The notes under the pieces: generated by a model
Databases searched by the model: none
Seen by the model: the letters and a program-made list of their open reading frames with translations, nothing else
Told to the model about the DNA's origin: nothing
In this document: piece after piece, positions 7,850 through 13,342 of the stretch
How positions within the stretch are numbered: position 1 is the first letter of the stretch
How the letters are laid out: every line of letters starts with the position of its first letter
Assembly: GCA_937911965.1 (NCBI GenBank)
Contig: CALDPL010000173.1
Coordinates: forward strand, 1 to 13,342
From: an uncultured Allomuricauda sp.
GTDB lineage: Bacteria > Bacteroidota > Bacteroidia > Flavobacteriales > Flavobacteriaceae
Length of the DNA: 13,342 bases
Direction of reading: 5' to 3'
Made by a program: the position numbers and the translations under genes

Positions 7850-8992
7850 ATGAAAAAAATATTCTATGTCGCCTTGACCGCATTGGTCCTTTTTGAAGTG
7901 CTGAAGATCTATCTGATCATGCCGATGCCGGGAAGCCAAGGAATGTCCGGTATCGATCTGGCCTATTTTATGGAAGTTTGGAAATGGCCCATTCGCTTGA
8001 TACTCGGAATCCCGATCATTATGGGAGCCCTTGCGGCATACCGATCGAAACCCCTGATCATGCTTCTTTCCCTGGGAGTCGCCCTTGTGATTGTGTATTT
8101 TTTCAACTTTGAAATGAAGGCGGACGAAATGTTCCTTCAACCAAGCCGCGTAACTATGGCGAACGCGGCCAACAACACCGTCGCCATGGATAAACTGGTC
8201 GTCGGAATCCACCACAAGGGTGAATCAAGGGCCTACCCCATTCAGTTGATCGCCTACCACCATCAAGTGATGGACACGGTCAAGGGAGAACCGGTCATGG
8301 TCACTTACTGTTCGGTATGTCGTACGGGCAGGGTGTTCGAGCCCTTGGTACAAGGAAATCCAGACTCCTTTAGGCTGGTGGGAATGAACCGGTACAATGC
8401 CATGTTCGAAGATGGGTCCACCAAGAGTTGGTGGCGCCAAGCCACGGGAGAGGCCATTGCGGGCCCAATGACAGGTGAATTTTTACCGGAACTGATGAGT
8501 GAACAGATGAGTTTGAAAAAATGGCTCGATCTCTATCCCCAAAGTAAAATTTTGCAACCGGACCCCGGTTTTGGGGAAGAATACGATGAGCTTGAAGATT
8601 ACGATTTCGGGATCGAACGTGGAGACCTGACCCGTACCGATACCCTGTCCTGGAAGGAAAAGTCCTGGGTGGTGGGCATCCAATTGGGAGATTCCGCCAG
8701 GGCGGTCGATTGGAACAGACTCAAAGCGGAACGTCTCATCAATTTTACAGTTTCGGGAAAACCCTTGATGGTCGCCTTGGCTTCGGACAATCAAAGTTTC
8801 TTCGCCTTTGAGCGTCCCGGGAAAATGGAATTCGAACTCATCAACGACAGTCTGGTCGGTGGGGAAGTCCGCTATGGTCTGTCGGGCCACCCAAATACCA
8901 AAAGCAACCCTTCCCTTCGACGGGTTAAGGCCTATCAAGAGTTTTGGCACAGTTGGAGGACCTTCCATCCGGAGGCCAAAATCATTGAATGA
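7850..8992 (+). CDS. DUF3179 domain-containing membrane-anchored protein
   Basis: The start chosen is the ATG at 7850 (MKKIFYVALTALVLFEVLK), four bases after the preceding stop; earlier in-frame codons lie inside the AhpD-like gene. The 380-residue product has three predicted membrane helices in its first 90 residues (about 4-24, 45-63 and 67-88), then a soluble domain matching DUF3179. Its hallmarks are AYPIQLIAYHHQV, VTYCSVCRTGRVF with Cys154 and Cys157 in a CxxC, and WWRQATGEAIAGP. The function of DUF3179 is not established. The CxxC could be a redox-active disulfide or a metal ligand; this is inference. Which side of the membrane the soluble domain faces is not certain. As the last gene of the operon, it may act on the same molecule or thiol relay as the three CxxC AhpD-like proteins. 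Confidence 0.88.
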   Translation: MKKIFYVALTALVLFEVLKIYLIMPMPGSQGMSGIDLAYFMEVWKWPIRLILGIPIIMGALAAYRSKPLIMLLSLGVALVIVYFFNFEMKADEMFLQPSRVTMANAANNTVAMDKLVVGIHHKGESRAYPIQLIAYHHQVMDTVKGEPVMVTYCSVCRTGRVFEPLVQGNPDSFRLVGMNRYNAMFEDGSTKSWWRQATGEAIAGPMTGEFLPELMSEQMSLKKWLDLYPQSKILQPDPGFGEEYDELEDYDFGIERGDLTRTDTLSWKEKSWVVGIQLGDSARAVDWNRLKAERLINFTVSGKPLMVALASDNQSFFAFERPGKMEFELINDSLVGGEVRYGLSGHPNTKSNPSLRRVKAYQEFWHSWRTFHPEAKIIE

Positions 8993-9025
8993 ACCCTTTC
9001 ACAAATCATCATGGATTGAAGGTTC
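8991..9025 (+). terminator. Weak hairpin after the DUF3179 gene
   Basis: GAACC at 8991-8995 pairs with GGTTC at 9021-9025, extendable by three pairs beyond a one-base bulge. It begins at the operon's last stop codon, in the right place to end the transcript. The downstream side (TTGCTC) is not a real T run, so the call is tentative. Confidence 0.22.
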
Positions 9026-9073
9026 TTGCTCAAAAAATATTATATGATTACAACGTCCATGACACCATTGTCC

Positions 9074-9081
9074 TATATTTG
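9074..9081 (+). promoter_or_regulatory. -7-like element TATATTTG upstream of the fucosidase
   Basis: TATATTTG matches TAnnTTTG and is the same octamer as at 1852-1859. A TTA at 9048-9050, 23 bases upstream, is a partial match to a -33 TTG. It would start transcription roughly 110 bases before the fucosidase ATG, making that gene independent of the upstream operon. Confidence 0.35.
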
Positions 9082-9196
9082 CTTAGGAGACTGCGGACCA
9101 ATTTTCAAGGCATTATTGGTCATAATCCATGCTTCCATTTCCCGAAATGGAAATCCAGTATTCCCCTATGAGGGACTGAAACAACAACCAAACCAT

Positions 9197-10540
9197 ATGA
9201 TCATGAGACACCACTTAAAATTCCTTGCCCTGCTGCTGCTCTGTGGGGCAACTGCCCTTGGACAAGGTCAAAGGAACTATCGGCCCACAGCGGAAAATCT
9301 TGAGGCCAGAGCCTGGTTCAAGGAAGCCAAATTTGGAATGTTCATCCACTGGGGGGTCTATAGCATCCTGGGAGATGGGGAATGGGTGATGAACAATCAG
9401 AACATACCCATTGATGCCTATGAAAAGCTCCCCGGATTTTTCAACCCCATTGACTTTGATGCCGAATCTTGGGTAAAACTGGCCAAGGGGGCTGGGATGA
9501 AGTACATTACCATAACCAGCAGGCACCATGACGGCTTTTCTATGTTCGACACCGGGGCAAGCGACTATAACATTGTGGATGCCACTCCCTTTGGCAGGGA
9601 TGTGCTCAAGGAATTGGCCGTGGCCTGTGAAAAGGAGGGAATCAAACTGTTTTTCTATTATTCCCTGTTGGATTGGAACCGGGACGACTATTTTCCCAGG
9701 GGAAGGACCGGAACGGACATCCCGGGCCGGGGTGAGGGCCAATGGAGGAAGTACATCGATTTCATGAAGGCACAACTCACCGAGCTCTTGACCAATTACG
9801 GGGAAATTGCCGGTATTTGGTTCGATGGGCATTGGGATCAAAAAAAGTGGGATGGCAAAAGGTTCGGGGAACTTCAAGTGGATTGGCACTACGATGAAAT
9901 CTATAGATTGATCCACAACCTTCAGCCCAATTGTCTGATCGGCAACAACCATCATTTGGCCCCTATCGAAGGGGAGGATTTTCAGATGTTCGAAAAGGAC
10001 CTTCCCGGAAAGAACACCACAGGTTTTGGCAGTTCGGCCTCGGACATTGGACAGTTGCCCCTGGAGGTCTGCGAGACCATCAATGGGTCCTGGGGGTTCA
10101 ACCTTCAGGACAGAAGCCACAAATCGGAAAAGGAACTTATCCATTATCTGGTCAAGGCGGCGGGCTATGGCAGCAATCTTTTGCTCAACGTGGGGCCCAT
10201 GCCCAATGGGGAAATTCAAAAGGAACATCGGGAATCCCTCAAAAAGATCGGGAAATGGATGTTGGAAAATGGGGAAACCATATATGGAACCCAGGCCGGG
10301 CCCGTCCCGACAAGTGATAAGTTGGCATCCACCAAAAAGGGGAACACCATCTATCTGCACCTGTTGGAGCCCAAGGAGAATCTGTTCCTGGACGGCCTTG
10401 AACTGAATATTCGGGAAATTAGGCTCTTTAAGGGCAAGGATCCCCTGAAGTTTCAAGAAAACGAGTTTGGACTCTTGGTCCAAATCCCCAAGGAGCGGCT
10501 GGATGGGGTGGACACCATAATCGAAATCCTATTGGATTGA
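9197..10540 (+). CDS. GH29 alpha-L-fucosidase, secreted
   Basis: A 447-residue glycoside hydrolase family 29 enzyme, expected to release L-fucose from the ends of fucosylated glycans with retention of configuration. The start is the ATG at 9197, or at 9203 two codons later. Both give a signal peptide (RHHLKFLALLLLCGATALG) with cleavage near residue 22-23. The frame is open further upstream to 9026 but that extension would bury the signal peptide. Family landmarks are FIHWGVYS (from 49), SRHHDGFSMFDT (from 108), GIWFDG with Asp210 as the expected nucleophile, and CETINGSWGF (292-301). There is no added carbohydrate-binding domain after the C-terminal beta domain. It is probably periplasmic or surface-linked. 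About 200 bases separate it from the DUF3179 gene. Substrate linkage is not readable from the sequence, and no sulfatase or SusC/D pair flanks it here. Confidence 0.95.
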   Translation: MIMRHHLKFLALLLLCGATALGQGQRNYRPTAENLEARAWFKEAKFGMFIHWGVYSILGDGEWVMNNQNIPIDAYEKLPGFFNPIDFDAESWVKLAKGAGMKYITITSRHHDGFSMFDTGASDYNIVDATPFGRDVLKELAVACEKEGIKLFFYYSLLDWNRDDYFPRGRTGTDIPGRGEGQWRKYIDFMKAQLTELLTNYGEIAGIWFDGHWDQKKWDGKRFGELQVDWHYDEIYRLIHNLQPNCLIGNNHHLAPIEGEDFQMFEKDLPGKNTTGFGSSASDIGQLPLEVCETINGSWGFNLQDRSHKSEKELIHYLVKAAGYGSNLLLNVGPMPNGEIQKEHRESLKKIGKWMLENGETIYGTQAGPVPTSDKLASTKKGNTIYLHLLEPKENLFLDGLELNIREIRLFKGKDPLKFQENEFGLLVQIPKERLDGVDTIIEILLD

Positions 10541-10556
10541 GAGGTCCAAAAAAAAG

Positions 10557-10595
10557 CCCTGGATTCCTCTGCAATCCATGCTGTAGAATCCTGGG
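10557..10595. terminator. Hairpin between convergent genes, likely shared terminator
   Basis: CCCTGGATTC at 10557-10566 pairs with GAATCCTGGG at 10586-10595 with one internal T-T mismatch and a 19-base loop. An A run (10548-10555) precedes it and TCTTT follows it, so it has T-rich flanks on both strands. It sits between the fucosidase stop (10540) and the stop of the convergent universal stress protein gene (10633). Confidence 0.45.
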
Positions 10596-10630
10596 TCTTT
10601 GATATGTTCCGGTTGAACTTCGCCCTTAAA

Positions 10631-11071
10631 CTATCCCAAAGGGACGGCCAATAGGGGAATGTTCAATTCGTCGATAAGATCTTTTTTATTGTTGGAGGTG
10701 AACAGCCCATAGACCAGGTTTTTCTTCCTGTGGCCGGCCACAACCAGGTCAATGTTGCATCCATCGACCAATTTTATGAGCGACTTGGTGACGGTGCCTT
10801 CGATGATTTGGCCCTCGATCTTGACATTGTGCTTTTCTTTCACCTCTTGGGTCCATCGCTCCATGCTATCGGATATTTCCTTTTTATCCTTTGCCAATTT
10901 ATCATACTTGAACTGTGGGCCGGCTTCCCGGATTCGATAATCCTCAGGCTCGGCTTCTGAAACGTGTACCAACCAAATCTTGGCGTCGGTCAATTTTGCA
11001 ATCCCTACGGCTTGGTCTATGAGTTTTTCCGCGTCTTTCAACCGATCAACGGCCACTAGTATATTCTTCAT
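10631..11071 (-). CDS. Universal stress protein (UspA family), single domain
   Basis: A 146-residue cytoplasmic protein starting at MKNILVAVDRL (ATG 11071-11069). A 16-codon upstream extension in the same frame is rejected because family members begin at this strand (KNILVAVD). The fold is readable: strand 1 with Asp9, strand 2 IWLVHVSE, strand 4 with DLVVAGH, and the closing IPLLAVP. The usual ATP-binding signature G-x2-G-x9-G-[ST] is degraded: Gly113 is kept, but the following stretch reads GHRKKNLVYGLFTSNNKK and lacks the second and third glycine at their positions. It may therefore belong to the Usp branch that does not bind ATP. The gene is convergent with the fucosidase and 125 bases downstream of the oxidoreductase operon, so it is likely transcribed alone. 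Confidence 0.88.
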   Translation of the reverse strand: MKNILVAVDRLKDAEKLIDQAVGIAKLTDAKIWLVHVSEAEPEDYRIREAGPQFKYDKLAKDKKEISDSMERWTQEVKEKHNVKIEGQIIEGTVTKSLIKLVDGCNIDLVVAGHRKKNLVYGLFTSNNKKDLIDELNIPLLAVPLG

Positions 11072-11196
11072 AAAATTTAAATTGGTTTGAAAAGGGAAGT
11101 TACAAAAAATTGAACGCAATCCTCATTCGTTCCTAAATTATTGAAAACGATCCCTCAGGGCAACAAAACAAGAATTCGACTGGATTCCCCACCCGA

Positions 11197-12393
11197 TCAG
11201 CCCAATTGTTCCCTTATCCAGTTCGGGTCGGGCTCCACGATCTGACCCTTGTACATGGCATCAAGGCCAAATTGAACGCAAAGGGCGGCCTTGGCCCCTG
11301 TCAGAACATTGGACATGGGCTGGGAAGCGGCATGTATGCTGTCCCTAAAATCCATCAATGCCTGTTTGCTCGGGTCCCCGTGTTCGATTTCAACTGGGAT
11401 GCCCCTGCCCTGTTCCCAGTTCAGGGTGGCCCCAGAGACCCCGTCGAGTTCCCCCAGCTCCTTGGCCATGTTGCCTTCCGGATGGAACCAGGCTTTGGTA
11501 TAGTCCAGAACAAAACTTCCCTTGTCACCCATGATCCGGATCTTGTAATCGTCCATGGCATTGCTGGTCAAACAGGTGAAGCTCGCCCTTACCCCTTTGG
11601 GATAGCTGTATATCATATGGATGTTGTCATAGGTTTCCCTTCCGTCCTTCCAATAATCGATTCCTCCGATGCCCATCACCTTTTCAGGCATGGAACCCAG
11701 GACCCAATTTGTGAAATCCAATTGATGGGAACTGAGTTCGGCCAAGAGCCCACTTGAATATTCACGGTACATCCTCCAATTGATCATCCGTTCCCATTTG
11801 GGATCGGGGACCGGTCGACGCCAATTCCCGTTTCGGTTCCATTGGCAATCAAGGGCGGTTATGGTCCCGATCGTTCCATTTTTGATTTCATCGACGATAT
11901 GGGTGTACAAGCGGGAACTGTGGTACTGATGGCCCACTTGGACGATCCGGTCCGATTCCTTGGAGCGTTCCACCAGGGCCTTTATGGCCCCATAGCCCTT
12001 GGCCATGGTCTTTTCAACGTATACATGCTTGCCCGCATCCAGGGCCTCGATCGCAATTTGCGCATGTGAGCTCAAGGGGGTCGCGATCAAGACCGCATCG
12101 ACATCCCGGTCCTCCAATAATGAGCTGTGGTCGGAATGGGCCCTGGCCTTTCCCTTGACCCTTTGGATGGCCGATTCCAGCCTGAAGGGGATAAGGTCGC
12201 TGCAGGCCACCACCCTTAGGTTGGGGATTGTCTCGATGATCGGGATCAATCCCCCTCCCCGGTCCCCGGTACCGATGACCCCTATGTTTATGGTGTCATT
12301 GGGGGATTGCAATCCCTTGCCCAATAAAGTGGGGGCATAGAGGGCGGCCGTTGTGGCCAGGCCGCCCTTGAGTACAAATTCACGTCGTTTCAT
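11197..12393 (-). CDS. Gfo/Idh/MocA family oxidoreductase with twin-arginine signal
   Basis: A 398-residue NAD(P)-dependent oxidoreductase. The N-terminus MKRREFVLKGGLATTAALYAP fits a twin-arginine signal, so the folded, cofactor-loaded protein is probably exported to the periplasm. The Rossmann fold starts at INIGVIGTGDRGG with Gly41, Gly43 and Gly46. The family EKP motif appears as EKT, keeping Lys128 but replacing proline by Thr129. The C-terminal domain carries HQLD (His223, Asp226), the usual second catalytic pair. Family members oxidise or reduce sugars, inositols or keto-sugars; some relatives with bound NAD act as glycosidases (GH109 type), and I cannot place this one. Its ATG is only six bases after the stop of the upstream oxidoreductase gene, so the two are one operon. 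The substrate may be a sugar, but this is inference from family and the nearby fucosidase. Confidence 0.92.
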   Translation of the reverse strand: MKRREFVLKGGLATTAALYAPTLLGKGLQSPNDTINIGVIGTGDRGGGLIPIIETIPNLRVVACSDLIPFRLESAIQRVKGKARAHSDHSSLLEDRDVDAVLIATPLSSHAQIAIEALDAGKHVYVEKTMAKGYGAIKALVERSKESDRIVQVGHQYHSSRLYTHIVDEIKNGTIGTITALDCQWNRNGNWRRPVPDPKWERMINWRMYREYSSGLLAELSSHQLDFTNWVLGSMPEKVMGIGGIDYWKDGRETYDNIHMIYSYPKGVRASFTCLTSNAMDDYKIRIMGDKGSFVLDYTKAWFHPEGNMAKELGELDGVSGATLNWEQGRGIPVEIEHGDPSKQALMDFRDSIHAASQPMSNVLTGAKAALCVQFGLDAMYKGQIVEPDPNWIREQLG

Positions 12394-12399
12394 TCACTC

Positions 12400-13342
12400 T
12401 TACAATTTGGGTTCCCATCCATCGGCATACTGCCTTTTCCAGGATTCCATGGCCTTTGCACTGTTCAGTACCTTGCCCGTATTGACATCGACTTCCAGGG
12501 TATGTCCCGCGTCCTGGGCCATATTGCCCAAATGGCAGAGCATGGTCGAAATGCTTGCATCGGCAATGTCCGAATGCAGGGAGGCATCCATTCTGATGGC
12601 CTTGAAGAAGTTGGCCACATGGTCCAGGTCCAATGCCCCAATGCCCTGGGTGTCCAGGGTGGCACTGATACTTTCCTCGTTCTCGGTCTTCAACAGATTG
12701 CCCGCCAGGTCGTAAAGTTTATAAAAGTTCCTGCTCAGCTCAATGGCCCCCTTTTCCCCATAAAGGGTCGCCCCCCGTCCCGGTCTTTCGGGTTTCATCA
12801 ATCCCCGGCTGTGGGAGGTCCAAGTCATAAACTTGTCGTCTTCAAAGGTGTAGGTGACCTGTTGGTTGTCCACAAATTCCCAATCGTCGTCATAGGAATA
12901 AATCCCTCCAAAGGAGGTAACCGTTTGAGGCAGGTCCACCCCAAGGGCCCACCTGCAGATATCGATCTCATGGGTACCGTTGTTGTGGATTTCCCCGGTG
13001 CCCCAGCTGCGGAACCAATGCCAATTGTAGGGGTGGACATTGTCCCGATAGTTTTCCCTGGGTGCAGGACCCTGCCAGAGGTCCCAGTCCAAGGTCTTGG
13101 GCACATCTATGACCTTGCCCTTTCCAATGGATGCCCGATTGTTGGAATAATAGGCCTCTCCCTTGAACACTTTTCCGATGATCCCGCTTTTGATTTCTTC
13201 CACGGCCAATTGGGAGGTTTTGGCCGATCGTTGCTGGTTGCCCATCTGTACCTTTTTCCCGTACTTTTTCTGGGCCGAGACCAACAGATCGTTTTCATGG
13301 GGGTTGTGGCTGCAGGGTTTTTCCACATAGACATGCTTTCCC
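12400..13342 (-). CDS. Gfo/Idh/MocA family oxidoreductase, partial (N-terminus beyond right edge)
   Basis: The frame is still open at the right edge, where it reads GKHVYVEKPCSHNPHEN, the end of the Rossmann domain with the canonical EKP catalytic motif. A GTG at 13326-13324 is the valine of this motif, not a start. About 313 residues are visible. The C-terminal domain shows HNNGTHEIDICRWALGV, the conserved H-x-x-D pair, and ends in WKRQYADGWEPKL. The gene precedes the other oxidoreductase by six bases in the same direction, and the two are clearly different subtypes (EKP and HEID here, EKT and HQLD there), so they probably catalyse linked or alternative steps rather than being recent copies. 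A Tat signal is likely but lies outside the window. Substrate unknown. Confidence 0.92.
   Translation of the reverse strand, partial: GKHVYVEKPCSHNPHENDLLVSAQKKYGKKVQMGNQQRSAKTSQLAVEEIKSGIIGKVFKGEAYYSNNRASIGKGKVIDVPKTLDWDLWQGPAPRENYRDNVHPYNWHWFRSWGTGEIHNNGTHEIDICRWALGVDLPQTVTSFGGIYSYDDDWEFVDNQQVTYTFEDDKFMTWTSHSRGLMKPERPGRGATLYGEKGAIELSRNFYKLYDLAGNLLKTENEESISATLDTQGIGALDLDHVANFFKAIRMDASLHSDIADASISTMLCHLGNMAQDAGHTLEVDVNTGKVLNSAKAMESWKRQYADGWEPKL

Noticed and set aside
9026..9196. In-frame extension of the fucosidase upstream to 9026
   Set aside because: It would place the signal peptide internally and overlaps the likely promoter.
9215..10483. A 422-codon open frame on the minus strand opposite the fucosidase
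   Set aside because: It is the antisense of a clear GH29 gene, with no recognisable domain; long antisense frames arise from codon bias in such genes.
13107..13326. GTG at 13326-13324 as start of the right-edge oxidoreductase
   Set aside because: It is the valine of the conserved VYVEKP motif, and the frame stays open to the window edge.

Overview
The window looks like chromosomal DNA of a marine-type Flavobacteriia (Bacteroidota). The reasons are a TonB-dependent receptor with an N-terminal carboxypeptidase-regulatory-like domain, a GH29 alpha-L-fucosidase, twin-arginine Gfo/Idh/MocA oxidoreductases, the near absence of Shine-Dalgarno sequences, and two TATATTTG elements matching the Bacteroidota -7 consensus TAnnTTTG. 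The genus cannot be fixed from the sequence. No rRNA, tRNA, CRISPR array or intact insertion sequence was seen.

Layout. (1) 1-528: 3' end of an AT-rich gene of unknown function that enters from the left edge. (2) 529-880: about 350 bases with no gene I can support. (3) 881-1537, minus strand: a DUF6766-type membrane protein gene, complete except for one in-frame amber codon at codon 22. (4) 1538-2128: an intergenic stretch with a 14-bp perfect palindrome, a terminator-like hairpin with a T run and a -7-like element. (5) 2129-8992, plus strand: six tightly packed genes, very probably one operon: AhpD-like protein 1, TonB-dependent receptor, MFS transporter, AhpD-like proteins 2 and 3, and a membrane-anchored DUF3179 protein. 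(6) 9197-10540: secreted GH29 alpha-L-fucosidase as a separate unit. (7) 10631-11071, minus: a universal stress protein convergent with the fucosidase, with a hairpin between them. (8) 11197-13342, minus: two Gfo/Idh/MocA oxidoreductases in tandem, the upstream one cut by the right edge.

The six-gene operon is the most interesting part. It joins an outer-membrane receptor and an inner-membrane carrier, which together make a plausible import route, with three paralogous CxxCxxxH proteins of the AhpD/carboxymuconolactone decarboxylase superfamily and a DUF3179 protein carrying a CxxC motif. This suggests uptake and redox handling of one small molecule, possibly an electrophilic, peroxidic or aromatic/lactone compound. 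The substrate is not visible in the sequence. The fucosidase and the two sugar-type oxidoreductases suggest a neighbouring glycan-use region, but there is no SusC/SusD pair or sulfatase in the window to define a complete polysaccharide utilization locus.
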